Assembly (NCBI RefSeq): GCF_000276665.1
Contig: NW_004955466.1
Location: 12,018,351-12,082,350 of the forward strand
DNA from: Chinchilla lanigera
Taxonomy: Eukaryota; Chordata; Mammalia; Rodentia; Chinchillidae
Reading direction: 5' to 3'
Length of the DNA stretch: 64,000 bases
Positions within the stretch are counted from its first letter, which is position 1. The number at the start of each line of letters is the position of its first letter. The notes beneath the pieces were generated by a model. The model ran no database searches, had not been told where the DNA came from, and worked only from the letters and a program-made list of their open reading frames with translations. Positions 24,401 through 39,400 of this stretch are shown piece by piece. The translations under genes were made by a program, and so were the position numbers.

Positions 24401-27400
24401 TGCAGGAGGGTTGTGTAGAATGAAGTATTCCAAATTTGATGCTCTCAAAATTGAATGTCCTTTGAATATCCAAACTTTCAAGATTAAGAGACTGTCTTTT
24501 CCTCTATTTCCTCTAACCTTTTATTAAGAAATCAGATAGTCAAAACAGCTTATAGGCAAAATAAGTTTTAAGTTTTGAGGTCGTTATGTTTTATGGGTTA
24601 ACATGGACTACTTGAGTGCTGATTTTTATTTAATAAGTGGTTTTCCTCCCTTTTTATTCTTCTCTTTAATTAGTTATGCTATAGCAAGGAAAGATATTAA
24701 GGAAATAGACATTCTCAGTCTGCCGGAATCTGAGCTGTCTACTAAACCAGGTAAAACAAAGACAGATCAATCCATTATTTTATAATATTGCTCTTACGTG
24801 GGGGCTGGGGATTTAGCTCAGCGGCACAGCACCTGCCTGGCAAGTGCAAGGTCGTGAGTTCGATTCCCAGTACCAGAAAAAGACAAAAAAAAAAAAAAAA
24901 AACTGCTTTTACGGGACAGCCGTAAATAAAGTAAGACCTAGTATTCTCTGATGCCATTTTAGCTGTAAACAGGGGTGCTAACCACTCCTATTTGATGGCA
25001 GTTTTTTTACTGTTTAGATAAAATATTTGATTTGTAATTTATAGTTTTAACTTTCTGTGTTTCATCATCACAGTTTCTCTAACAGTATCCCCACTTACTG
25101 TGTCATTTTATAAGTGGCGGCTGGATTTGAATTCAGATCTCACTCTTTTAGGGTTGTACATTTTCTATAGCTCTGTGCTGTTAATTCCATAACAACTGCT
25201 GAAGTACATTTTCACTCTTAGGGCTACAGAAAGCAAGTACCTTCTTAAAAGCTAGAATTGTTCCTGACAATTGGAAAATGGATCTAAGTGAAATCCTCGA
25301 GTCATCCAGTAGTGATGATGAAGATGGCCCGGCAGAGGAAAACGATGAGGAGAAGGAAAAGGAAACCAAAAAGGAAGAAGAGGAGGCGGTAGGTATAATT
25401 TTCTGTGTGTAACAAACAAACATTTTAATGCTCTCTAGTACAAGTAATAACCTTCATATATTTTCCTTCTGTTGAGATTCTCAGTTTGTTTCTCCATTGC
25501 TGATTTGGAGGTTGAGGATGCTGTGTTTTGGCTCTTAGCGAAGTGTGTCAGTCAGGATTAATGTGCAGTAGGGGAGAAGTCACAGGCAGTGCTGGGGGTG
25601 GAGTTCGTGGTGCAGCACTCAAATGTGCACGGTCTTGGGTTCAACCCCTTCCTAGAAAAGGAAGATGAAATTACAAAGAAGTACTTTTCATCGGTCAGTA
25701 ACTGTTAATATCCTAATTTAAAGATGAAGTCAGTGAGATTCAGAAAGGTTAAATAACTTTCCCAAGGCAACAGAACTGCAAGGTGGATAATGGATGTGAA
25801 CCCCGGTCTGCTTTCTCTTAACTTCAAAACCTTTTTTGAAGGTAAAAATTCTATCCAAACTTGATGCAAATTTCATTAGATAAACATAGAAAAGATTAAA
25901 TTGTATTTTATAAGTGCAAATGGTTGTCTTTGTAATACTGCTGTGTCATTTAAAGTATAATAATAAGAAATAACCTGTGAAATGCACGTAAGTGCTTACC
26001 TGAGTATTGTCTGTTTACTCAACAGCACTGAAATTTTTCCACTATATTTTTGGTTTTTAGGGGGTGAGAGGTTTGGGGCAAAACAAAGAAAACATACTGA
26101 GAGAGAGAACCTATTTGAGCATGGAAAATATTTGTGTGGAAAAAATTTCACATACTTGCTTCTCTTTTACGTACGCAAATGGGAATTTATGAAAAAACAC
26201 AAGTGTACTTGTGTGTGGTGTACGATAGACGCTATTTCTTCCCTTTTACTTCCCCTGCAGTATTTGGTGTTTTACACTCTGAAATCAGAATGGCGGTTCA
26301 TACTTACAGGCTGCCTACAGAGTTACCATAGTAACGTGCTGTTGGTTTTAAGTGAGCATGCTCGGAAAGACAGGAAGGTTTAGCAGAGGCTTGGCAGGTT
26401 GCCAGTGGAGGTTTGCCAGATGCTTTGAAATGGGCTGTCTTTCTTTTCCTTTCATGTAATGTCTGATTTTTATGTGGAAGAGAATGTAAGTAGTGCTGTA
26501 GAACCCTGCGGATGCTATGTCCTAAGAGGGGAAGCAAATATTTGCAAGTCAGACTGAACAGTGTCCAGACCCTGTACTGATTAAGTAGAAGGGGAATCTA
26601 ACCATTTTGCATTTGAAAGAAAATGCAGCATATAGGTAAGAATTTTGTGTGTGTGTATACTTAAGTTACCATTTTGATTGCCAAAATGAGGTTAAATAGG
26701 AATCTTAGGTATCAGTGATGTGGCTTGTATGGTAGTCCTCATAACCAAATGTAATTGTTTCTTGTAAAAAGACAGTAGGAATCTATTTTTAGACTACCAG
26801 AGGATGAGGGCTATTTTTTTTGAAACATGACATAGATTTTGGAATGAAAATGATAATGAGACAGTTTGGCAAATTTGGGATTTAAAGGTTGAATATTAAA
26901 TGTGATTTTTGTATTTTATCTGTTTATTTATAGATTATATATTTTCAGGGTAAATAGGCCACATTTTTCAGGGTCTGAACTGCTGTATTCTGTGGTTTAG
27001 CTGTTGTTCTTTAAATTAACATTAATTAGAACCTTACATTACCAAATATTGAAAACAGATTAATCTATTTAATTTTGCTAATACTTTTAATTGGTGTCCC
27101 TTGCAGAATGCATTTCCCTACCTTCCCCAGACCCTGAAATTTTAAACAAAGAGGGTGAAAAGAGCTTTGTAGGAAGTTGTAGAGTGTGGCTGTAAAACAG
27201 TAAATAGTGCTCCTATTACAGTGATTAATTTTGTAATATTAGAATGTTTTATTCAAGCTGTGAGTAAACATTAATAGAAGAAAATGAAGAGCAGAGGCAA
27301 AGCTCTGTTATGTATTGTTTGTAGGAAATAGTAAAGACATTTTAAAGGGTAAAGACATAAGGATATTATTGTCTAAAGAGGTATCACTTAAATTGTGAGC

Positions 27401-30400
27401 CTGTGAAAATTAAATGAACCAGGATGCTTCTCATCTACTGAAAAATAACAGTAAAAATTACAGAATTTAAACACGAGCTTACATGATTATTTTAAATTAT
27501 TTTTCACATGGCCAGTTATACAGCGTATGCTTTATTGAATTCCTTGGTACAAATTAGTTCCTCCTTTCCTCTGGCCATCCAAGTGGGTTTCCTTGAGTGA
27601 GATTTTGGTTGCTTTAGAAAAGAATCAGCTGCATTTCTTGCTCTTGGGTTTAAGATTTAGTTGCTGAATCATTCTAACTTGTTTTGATCAGTAATTTTTT
27701 AAAAAACTAATACATAGATAAACTGAAGAACACTATCATCTGTTAGAACAGAGAGGTGAAAATGAGTGCAGCATAAAATGAATAATCTGATCCACCAGGG
27801 CCTACCTGGCTTAGTCATTATGGGCCTTAGCCACAGAAGTGAGGTTAAGCTGTTGTATTACATTACAGATCCCAAGTCTCCCCAAAATGTAATGATGATA
27901 CAGATTTCCGGAAGGTTCACTGTTGCTTCACAATGATCAAAATGACGTTTTATAATATTCTCTGAGCCATTATGAAAATACTGCAGCTTGCTCTTCAGTG
28001 TGTGTAGCACAGCAAGCAGTTCCATGCAGGGGGATCATACAAGTGTTAGACATCTCTGCAGTGGTAATTCTGTCTGCTGCTTTAGGTTCGCTCATGTAAG
28101 AAAGAATAACAAGGAGACTGGAGACTGCAACTTTTCATGAAGTAGCATCTTTTTCTTTTTTTACTTAATATTATTTTGAATTCTGAAGCATTTGGTAGTT
28201 CAGGGTATGAGTACAAGAAATACATTGCACACTCTTATAGCTTGGGAAGAGACAGGAACTGACAGAAAATAGGTCCTGTTTATATTGATTACTTTTAAAT
28301 TTTGACTCATTGATTCTTAGGTTGAAAAAAAATCCCTGGAGAGTACATTTATGATATTACTTTAATGTATTGGTTACAAAAAGTTTATATTAGGAAAAAT
28401 ATTACTGCATTTTTAATTGAAAAGACCAGGTAAATACAAGTAATGGTATCAGTTATTTATTTCTGGCATGCATTTCCTTCGGATAAGTATAGAGGAGTTT
28501 TTGAAATAAATGGGTGGTTATTTAGATTGACTATCAAGGGGAATTTGACTAGTCTTAGCTTTTTAAATCCTTATGTTTTACTATAAGTAGACTTATGTGT
28601 TGGGTACTTTAAATAATTTTTTATAATTTCATATTTAGTAATGAAAGCGCAGAATTTAGTGAAATTTTTACAAAAAGTACTCTTTTAGTGTACAAGTATT
28701 GACACCTATTTTTCTGATCTTACAAATTTTCTATGGAATCAGTGTTAAATTCGATACCCAAGATCATATTTCACTATTGTAAAAATTATAAGTGCTTGAC
28801 TTTTTAAATTCATGGAAACAACAAATACTACTTTTTAGCTGGGCATTGTGGCACACAGTGGCTGGGGCACCATGATCACTGGAGTTTGGGGCCAGCCTGA
28901 ACTACCTGGTGAAATCCTGTCTTGAACCAAAAAAAACCTGTTTTTGATGTTAACTCAAGTGTTATTTTTGCCTGTTAATCTGTGCCCTTTTTATAGATTG
29001 TAAAGGCATTGGTTAGTGATCATTCAAGCTTTGAGTATAAAAACCTACAGTAAATAGTTGATAATACAGGAAAACCATGCTGAGTCAATAAAGTGTGAAG
29101 ATTTCAAATGTGGTGTATTTTAGTTATATCTAATAACTTCATTGCCAACTTCCTGCCATTGAGGTTTCTATACAGATCCTGAAAAGTCAATCTTCACTGA
29201 ATAATTGAGACTTTAGCTTGCATTCACGTGTAACAACTTTCATTTTTCTCCAGCCTTTGCATTGCTGGGGATTTAAGCCAGGGCATTGCACATCTAGGCA
29301 AGAACTTAGTGTACCCCTAGACCGTCACTTACTAAATTATTATAGGTTAGCCTTTATCAGCAAACTCTCTTTACCATGTTAGCTTGACACTTTAGCAAAT
29401 TAATCTAATCTAATAAGGATTACACGTTTATACACACAAATACAGCTACGTTGTTACGTACTTGAGTAACACTTCATATTAATACATTTTATAGTTGTGG
29501 TCTTATAAAAGGGTTGACTGAAAACTTGGATTTGATATTACCCAAACCTCATCTGAATGATTAAAACGTGTTTTTTTCAAATGCGGGAAAGTTATTAAGC
29601 TCAGTTAACTCTGTATGGGAAAAAGAGTCACATAATCATTTTAGGAAGAATGTTAAATGTAAAACAATGTCTTACCACTTCTTTGTGATCCCTGAAATTT
29701 TCTGTAAGTGTATAACAGGGAAGTGGGGAAACTAAATTTTATGATTACCAATTTGACTGTACCTTTGGTCAGCTCGCAGCTTTTGTAATCAAATATTATC
29801 TCTTCCATTAAACCAGCAGCCCCTGTCCCAGCTATTCCACTTCAGAAACTGGTCTCAACTTTGCCGGCACACAGTGTGATGGGTGGCACGTTGTCCTCTG
29901 TAAGACAGATCCGTCTGTTCTCCCATGGGTCTCATTCCTGTTTTTCTTGCAGGAAATCTGAGACCGTCAACTCTTTCCTTTTCTTTCCTGCATGTTTAAA
30001 CTATTCCTGTCTAAAGGATGCATCTCTTCAGCCTTACCCCATCCCTTTAGTGGTACTGGGGATCACAGCCAGGGGTTCTCTGCCGCTGAGCCACATCCAC
30101 AGCCCTTTTTATTTATTCTGAGACAGGTTGCTAAGTTGCCCAGGTTGGACCCAGACTTGTGACCCTCCTGATTGAGCTCCCCTGTAGCTGGGACTCAGGC
30201 GTGTGCTGCCCACCTGGCCTCTCATCAGCTTCTAAAAGATGCTTGCCTGTCTCCAAGCCCTCTGACACCTCCATTTCCCTTGTATCAATGTCCCGACGAC
30301 CTCTCTGCTGTCCCTTATGTTGTCTGCACCCTCGCAGCCTGGTTGCTTAGTTCTGTACACTGCACCTGGCCTTCTGCTCACTCTTGTCGTGTACGTGGTC

Positions 30401-33400
30401 CTCTCACCACAGCCAGGACAGCTCTTTTAGAGCCACCAGTAACCTGCAACAAACGTTTGTTCTAAATCAAATTCTTGTTTTACGCCATTTGACCACAGTG
30501 GCATTCCTCGCCAACACACCTAACTTTTTAGAACACTTGACGCTCATGACGTGACATTTTTTCCTTGTTTGCTTCCTCACCAAAGGATATAATGACTCCA
30601 TATCTGTGTATGCATCACACATGTTTCTTCTTAGCTGCAGACATTTAGATCAAACTGCCAGGCAGAATTTCTTGTCCAGTACATACTCAAATTGAGCACA
30701 CGAAGGACTGCTCAGCCCTCCCCAACTGTGTTCCGGGAAGCACTCTCCACCCAGTTCCCAGCCAGGTGCCTGGGAGTTGTCTTGATCCATCCCTCCCTTG
30801 CCCGGCCCCTGTTCTTTCAGACACACAGTTCTTGCTCTTTGACCCACTTGTGGAGTTCTCAGTTGGCCCACTCTGGTTTCTGCTGTCTGCCAACCATGGT
30901 CCAAACCATTGTTCTCTGCCAGACTGAGGCGGTGGCACTCTCTTTGCCCCACGTCCATGTCTGAGCTTGCCCTCCTGCAGCCTGGTCTCTGTACTACAGC
31001 TAACATAATTTTTGTTGTTTGGAGCCAAAACTATGTATGATTCCTTTGGAGATAAAGTAGTCTCAGGGCTTAAAGAGAACGTGATTTTGATTTTTTTTAA
31101 TTGAAATATTTCTAAAACATGTTATATAAGCATAACATACCTCTTTCTAAAGCAGCACACTGAATATTATTTAAGCTCATATATTCTTCTAATAGAGTAC
31201 TACTGTCACGGCTCTTGGCCCTTACACAAATGCTGTCAACTGTCAGTTTTTATGTATGATAAAATTTGACAGTTTTTCACAGTTTTTCTTGAGGTCTAGG
31301 AAGTCACTTTTATTTTGTTTTGTTTGTTTTTTGTTTTTAGAGACAGGGTCTCACTATGTAGTTCAGGCTGGCCTTGAAGTCACTCATATAGCACAGGCTG
31401 GCCTCAAACACGAAGCGATCCTTCTGCCTCAGCCTTCCGAGTACTGGGATTACAGGGGTGCATCACCACGCATGCCCAGTGTAGGAAGTCATTTTGACCT
31501 GTGAATCACTTGAGTTACCAGACTTTGGTTTTTTATTTTTTAGTTAAATACATATGTTAAGGTATAAAATTCTCTCTCTTCCTGTTTCTCTGTCTCTATC
31601 ATGTTTCTTTCTTTTTTGAGATGGAGTCTTAGTGTGTTGCCTGCAGTGGCTGGCCTTGGACTCTCCTGGGTTTAAGAAATCCTGTTGTTTCAGCTTCCCA
31701 AATAGCTGGGGCTGCTGGTGTACACTGCTGCATATAGCTTTTCCTTTTTAAATTTTACTTTTAGTTCACTAAGGTGTTGTGACAACAAATGTCTGTTGTA
31801 CCAGAACATATATCATCACTAAGTATTACGCCACTGTTAGCATATTTCCCTTTTTGGCTGGGGATATAGCTCAGTGGTAGAGTTTTCCTAGTACATATGA
31901 GGCCCTGGCTTTAATCCTCACCTTCTGTAAAGGTACAGACAAGTAAAGGTGACCACACCAAATGGTTTTCTCGGTTTATTCTTAGGTGGTGGTGTTTCAA
32001 TGAAAATAGCTTAATGTGTACAACAGCGAATGAATCTGTATGAGAGACTTTGAGCATGTACTGTGCATGTACGTGTGGGAACGATATTGTAAAGGGAAGT
32101 TACGTTATCTTGTGTTTCTTGCCAGTGAGAACGTTCTAGAACCTGACAACAGATCTTCCCAAACTTTCTTTTTCTTTTGTATATAGCAATGCGAAAACAG
32201 GTTTAGAGAGGTTGCCCATGGTTTCACAGGCTCATCACAAAATTTTCTCTCTTTCTCTGTATTGTGTTTCTGTGAAAGCAGCAGGTGTCAGGGTCTTGGT
32301 CTTCCCCCTCCTCTCCATTAACACACCCCAGCAGCATCAAGTTAAACACATGAATCCATCATTAAATAGTTTCTGAATCAGTGAGTGGATATGGGCTATA
32401 CAGTTATCCTAGCAAAGCACTGTTTGAAAACAAGATTTTGGGGGATTTGGTGTAAGGTTCTAGAAAGTTCATTTGAGAAGAGGGACCGTGGGCTGACACA
32501 GCTCTCTTTCCTGTGTTTTCTCAGGCCATGCAGCTCTGTAGACAATCTCATTACCTCACATAATTTTGTGAGTAGAGGTTATTTTTTGGTTTAAGCCAGA
32601 TTGGAATCATTTTCTGGCCCTTCCACTAAGAGTTCTTAACTAATAATACTCCTTTGTGTTTTGCCCCTCTTACTTCTGATATCTTTTCTCCAGTCTTTTG
32701 TGCTTTTTTCTGCCTCCAATCCATCCTCCATAAATGTCTGTCTAAAACATAGATGGTTCCTGCCGGAGACCCTTTAATGGCTTTCAGGCCCTGTAGGATG
32801 GAGTCTAGGTGTTTTATCACAGGCCTTTGAAAGTCTGGTCCTTCAAGATCTGACCCACATTCACCTTTTTGTTCTGCCTTCTACTATTCAGCAGCATGGA
32901 ATTTCTTACAGCTCCCCTGCCAGCACTTAGACATTGCTGAAAGCTGCTCGTTGAGTTGTCAGGAATATTGCCCCATCACATCCCTTTTGTATTGCCTGTC
33001 CCCTTGATCAGCCTTAAGTATAATAGAGAAAATATGAAATTTTTAAACTCAGATTATAGGTAAATATTAACATTTAAGATACAAGAAATCCAAAAGCCCT
33101 CAGTGCAGGAGCAAAGAGAGCTTTGTTTGAAGCAAAATAGTTGAGTGTGGCTTATGCATGTTCTATGCATTTACCTTAGTAAGATGTTCTGCTATGTATT
33201 TAAAAAAAAGTAAGGCTATTCACTGTACTGAAAATTATAGATGTTACATAAAAAGTTGAAGCAGCTACTGTGGTGACCACTGACCACCTCCCTGCCCTGG
33301 GAGAGAGCTTCCCCCTTCAGAGTGCTCTGCTGGCAGCTGGGATCCGGTAAACTTCTTACAGGTTTCAGGGATAGAGCCAGCAGGGCAATCAATAAAGAGA

Positions 33401-36400
33401 ACCAAGAGGGCGATCTTCAGCATAGCGAAGGGGGAATGAAGCTGCTGGCATCCAAAATAGCATGACACACACAGATAGAAATTGAAGGGACAGTTTTTTG
33501 GTATTCAAAAGTAAACATGGTGCATGGTTACTGAAGTAACCCCTTAAAAAAGGAAAGGAAGGAAGAAACAAAAGGATGCTGTGTAGTCACCTCTAAAGGA
33601 CACTGAAGGTCTTTCTGTCTGTCTGTCTTTCTGTTTCTCTGTTGTTGCTGCTGCTCTGAGACAGTGTCTTGTTATGTGTTCCAGGCTGGCCTTGAACTCA
33701 CTGTGTAGTTCCAGCTAGTCTCCAACTCACAGCGATCCTTCTGCGTCAGTCTCCCAAGTGCTGGGATGACAGGCATGCCCCCGCCACATCTGGCTCGACA
33801 TGGTCTTTAAAGCTGCAACACACATCAACAATTTTTGTGTCTTCTCGTACAACACACAGTTCAGGGCACCCACGGAGGTCGAGTTAACTCCTCTCCACAG
33901 TTTTTGTGCTCTCCAGGCTGGGTCCCAAGGCACCGCCTCAGAGCCTCAGTGAAACTGTGCAAGGGCTGGGGTTGCGCCTGGCAAGGCCCTGGGTCCATCC
34001 CCACTGCCACAGAAATCAAAACCAAAAAAAAAAATGGGTACAAGTTCCATGGGTCTGAGGGGCCACCACCTTTTACTGATAGATATTCTGGCAGTTTCAG
34101 CACCTTTTAAATTCGCAGTCTGGAAAGTGGAGTCGCTAGCTAAGGAAGTTTAATAGCTCTGCAAAAAGAAAGTATGCATTATCTTATTTTAAAAATTATG
34201 CTTTATTCATCTCCCTTCACAATAAAAAGATAGAAAGACGGTTTTACGCTAGGATTTATGCCATTCCTAAATAAAAATCATACATTTCCACATTAATTTA
34301 TTGGGGAAAGGACCAGGGTAGATGCCAGCAAGCGACTGTGCCATGCTGCCCGTGTCTTCACTATTCTCGCTGCTTCTTTTTCCCTGTGATTTCTTTTGCA
34401 TTTCTACTATCGTTAATGTTCTCTGATGCAGCGGATGTGAAACCCTGAAGAAAATCCTCTCGTTCTTCTGCACAGGTGTCACTTTATCCACATCTTAAAC
34501 TGCATGTCAGTCACCAGTGATGAAAGTGTGAGTGAAAGAGGCATCTCCCAAACATCATAGCGCTTACCAGTGTCTAGGTGCTTTGGAGCGCTACAAGCAG
34601 GAAGACGTAAAGGGAAAACAGTTCCCCATTAACTCCTCCCTTTCTCTCCTCCCTTTTCCTCCTTCAGGGCCAGGGTGATCTTTCCATTATCTGATGCAGG
34701 ATTACTTCAGGCGTGTTTCCTCCTCCTGGTACACTGTTATAATAGCTTCCGTTACCCTTCCAATCCATCAGACTCATTCTTGGCTGAGAACTTTGAAAAA
34801 CACAAAACTCACCTCATTCTTCTTTTTTTTTGTCTTTTTGAGACAGGGTCTCGCTATGCAGTTCAGCTGGCCTTGAGCTCACTTTGTAGCCTAGGCTGGT
34901 CTCAAACTTGCAACAGTCTTCTGCCTCAGCCTTCCGAGTACTGGGATTACAGGCGTGTGCCACCACACCCGGCCTCACCTCATTCTTCTTGAGCACACAA
35001 GACCTCACATCGCCCTGAGTTCTTGTTGTTTGTTTGTTTGTTGTTTTGAGCAGGTTCTTGCCATGTAGATCAGGCTGGGCTTGAACACGCTGTGTAGCCC
35101 AGGATGGCCCTGAGCTTGTGGCGATCTTCCTGCTGGCAAGGTAGACTTTGCTTGACTAAGTGAAGGGGAGGGAGCACCTTCACAGTTCATTCCCTTTCTC
35201 ATAATCATCTCTCAGATCCCCTGAGAGATGCAGCAACCCTCCACATTGACCAGGAGGGAGCTGCTCCAGGTGCGAAGGTACTGAGCAGAGAGCTGCAGTA
35301 GGACGCCAAGCCCCCGCAAGGCAGAAAGGTGCATGCTTCTCATCCCAGGCAAGTTCTAGCATACGCAGTTTTCTTCTAAAGGGGCGGGCAACACCACTAT
35401 TTGCAGAAATAACCGTGAACAATGATTCATTATAAGAAATTAAGCAAATTTAATTTTTGCAAAACCGTAAAATATACTTACAACTTTCCTTATAGCTTTA
35501 TTTTTTGATTTATTCTTGGTGAAAAAGAAATTTGCTGTCAAACAGGTATTTGTAAGTAGAATTTTTTCTTGTGTTTACACCCGATAACTGCGCTTACACT
35601 TCCAATTTATTGCCATGGTTCCTCATGGAGCCTAAAGTACTCTCCAGTCATTCGCTACTTTATGATAAAATGCCTTTAAACTGCTGGTTTTTATCGACAT
35701 AAAAAAAATACTGAGCCTAGAGCCTTCACACTGAGCTACATCTCAACCTTTTTCACTTTTCTTTTTTGAGAGAATGTTTCACTAAGTCGGTCAGGCTATA
35801 ATCAAATTTATGATCCTCCTGCCTCAGCCTCTTGAGTAACTGGGATTACAGGTATGGGCCACCACTTTCAGCTAAAAATATCTTCTTACTCATTAAGAAT
35901 TTGTTAAAAGCATGGTCCAGCCTTAATGTTTGCCAGTTTTGTGGTTGATAGGGTGATTCTGTTGCACTTGATAGGTTGATTCTGTTTGTTTTTAGAAGCA
36001 ACTTTTGAGTTAAAATCAGTGCCTGTTGCATAGAATTGCTTTTGCGTATCTTGGATGCAGTAGTCTTACTGAATGCTATAGATCGTAAATACTTGGATGA
36101 GGTTTTAGTGTGAGGAGAAAATATTGTGAATACAGTGCGCAGGCTGAGGAGATAGCTAGTCTGGTGTAGTCGTTTTGTTTTGTTTCTGCACTAGTAGTCC
36201 TATATGCAGTGACGCTTGGGCTGCTGGACTGTTGGGTTACTTTCTTTCTTTTCTTTCCATGACTGAACTCATTAGCCGCTAAAAACCTTGTAAAAGCCAG
36301 ATTTTAAAATTCACCTGGTGAAAACCTGCCATCTCTTGATTTGAAAGTTAAGTCATGACCTCTTTTAACTGGATAGTAATTATTAACTTTACAAATTGCT

Positions 36401-39400
36401 GATTTTTGAGGCTTACCAGAACTTTGATTTAAGTTCCTTTATAATTAATAACACTGGAAGTATTTCCGTTATAAATCATTTTTAGTGAAAGTCCTGAGAG
36501 AAAAAGCAAACAAGAGAAGACCTTTACTGTCTTTGCCTGATTGCCTTATGGTATTTTATTATATATTTTAATTGACTACGTGTTTATTGATCCTGGCTGT
36601 GATATTAGGTATTAAAATTCTTAAAGGCTGACATAATTTTAAAGTGTCCGTTGCCCTGTGGACACAGAAAAATCAATATTTATTGCCTGAAAAATTGCCT
36701 TTCCTTTAAGTACAGCTTTGAAGAGACAAAAATATGAATTCTCCAAGAAAGGCCAATGAGCAAAGCAAAGTGGTGGGACAAGATTGGCTGCTAGGGTACA
36801 GGGCAAGGTAAAAGTTGCAGGGCTTACTTCATTGGATTTAAAATTTTTGTAAAACACTGTGGCATTCAAATAAAAAATCTTTGTAGTCTGTGACTTTCTA
36901 ATCCTGATTTCTGTTCATTCAGCAGTATTTCTATGTAATACATTTGTCATTATTGTGTTTCTCTACCACCACATTTCTAGGCACCACATTGTAATTTTAT
37001 GGTTTTAAAAAAAAGGAACAAATGAAATGAAAGCTTACACTCATTCCGGGTCTCTTTTCGTGGCTGATCGCTGTCCTCGTGGTCCTAAGGCAGCATGGGA
37101 AGAGGGTGAAGGGTCAACACTGTGTGTCTTCGTGGCTACACCAAATCACCTGGCCACAGCCTGACTCAGGTCACTGAGGTCTAAGTCATCCACCCAGCCC
37201 TAGCCCAGCATGTGCAAGGCCCTGGGGACTGGGGATTCAGTCCGTAAAACCTGGAAAGGAAGGGAGAAAAACCTTCAGTGATCTGGCATTGTATGATTTT
37301 GAGAAAATTCAGATTTCTCAACTTTAGTAAAATTTTATCCCCGTAGTTAGCTTTATAGATATGAAAACAGCAGTGTGTGACTTCCTGATTACTACACTGT
37401 GCTTTCATTTATTTTCTCTTTGCAGCCTGAGGAAGAACTTGATCCTGAAGAGAGGGACAACTTCCTCCAACAGCTTTATAAGTTTATGGAAGACAGAGGT
37501 ATTTTCAAGCTCATTTTTTTGCAGTCTTTCAGTCTGGCTGTATGCATTATTATTAATATTGTGGGTATATCGTGTTTCAGTTAAAGCCTAAGGGTCAGTT
37601 CCATCTGATAATTGTTAGGTATTTAGAATACAAATAAACTTAATGTCTATTTTGAGTACAGATATAGATGAAAACAGTTTTGGTGTAAGGAAACTTAGTC
37701 TCCCTGGAACTTACAAAACCAAAAAATAATATTCAGAAATAGAAAATGGCCAGTTATAATGTTAATCTGAATGCGCACTTATTACTAAATATTTATGGCA
37801 AGTAAACTAGCCCAGTTGTTGGTCTCAACAAATTAAACGTAACGGGAGATCAGTCTCTTTCTAAATAGGATAGGATTTCTACCGTGGTAGAAGAAATAGA
37901 ACCATTATAAATTATCAGACTCTTTGACATTCATTAGTCCTAGAAAACCTTTGGATAAATTGGTTCTAGACATTCTGTGGCTATCAGAAATCATCCTTCA
38001 GATTACTGCCAGCAGCTCTAGCATTTATATTAAAGTAATGAGAATGAACCACATTCTAAAACTTAGAATTATGTATTCAAAAACTGTACATGTTTGTGAC
38101 TAAGTGAGCCAGCAGCATTCTGGGCCACAGCTTGTAGTCTAAGGCTTCAGTTCTACCTACTCTGCTGGCAGTGATTTTATTACAGTACCGAGACAGGCCC
38201 ATACATAAAGCTGCATAATGACTATAGAGAATATTTATGTTCTCTTACATCATTAAGTGTTCTTCAGATATGTGCCTCCAATTAAAGAAATATGGAGAAC
38301 TAGAAGTTGATAGCTTTCTTTTGAATTTGGGTTTTCAGTATGAATAAACATTTTATTTTTACCCTCTGGTATTATAAAGGTACTCCAATCAACAAACCAC
38401 CTGTTTTGGGCTATAAAGATCTCAATCTCTTCAAACTTTTTAGACTGGTCTACCATCAGGGTGGATGTGACAATGTAAGTATAACATTACTCTTTGAAAA
38501 ATATATGTGATGAACAGTGAACCTGCTCATCAAATTTTGCAGTGTTACATGCACCTTAATTAATAATACATTTTGTTAAAGAACATAGAATGTTTGTGTG
38601 GAAATTTTCCCTTTGCAAATGTTAACAAACAGAAACTTAATTTTCCAGATCGATAGTGGTGCTGTATGGAAGCAAATTTATATGGACCTTGGCATTCCTA
38701 TTTTGAATTCAGCTGCTTCTTACAATGTAAAAACTGCTTATAGAAAGTAAGTGATATAATTCATTAAAGAATACATATTTGCAGGAAATATTTTCCTTTT
38801 GATGTGTAAAAATGAAACAGGTGTATTAGTCAGCTGTCCCATTGCTGGGGCAAATACCTGATATGGGCTGGATCCAAGGGTGGAAAGGCATGGCAGAGAA
38901 AAGCTGCTTACCTTATGGTACCTGGGAAGCAGAGAGGAAAGGCCAGGGATCAGATAGTCCCCAAAGTCACACCACCATGACCCACTTCCTCCAGCCAGCC
39001 GCCAGCTGCAGATAGCCCATTTAGCTACAAGGTAGCCCATCGATGAGGTTAGTGCATTCACACTCTGCTCACCTCTGTAGGAGTTTCTCAATCCAGTCGA
39101 CAGTAGGGATTAATTGACACAAGAAGTATGCATCAACTAAGACACACAAATGTTAGAGAAGGTATATAGAAAGGCATAGGAAAATCAGGATGTAGGCATT
39201 ATTCACAGCCCGAAATTATTAACATCAATGGGTCTGCTTTGGGGCAAACAACTTTCAAGTCGAAATTGTGATAGCTGTGTTTTGCTTTCAAGAGCTTAAG
39301 TTTCTCAAGAAGTCATTTTCATTTATGGTTGGTATTTCTCTTTACAGTTCTGTTGAGACACCCAGAACTTAGTAACATGGAAAAAGTACTTTTGAAGAAA

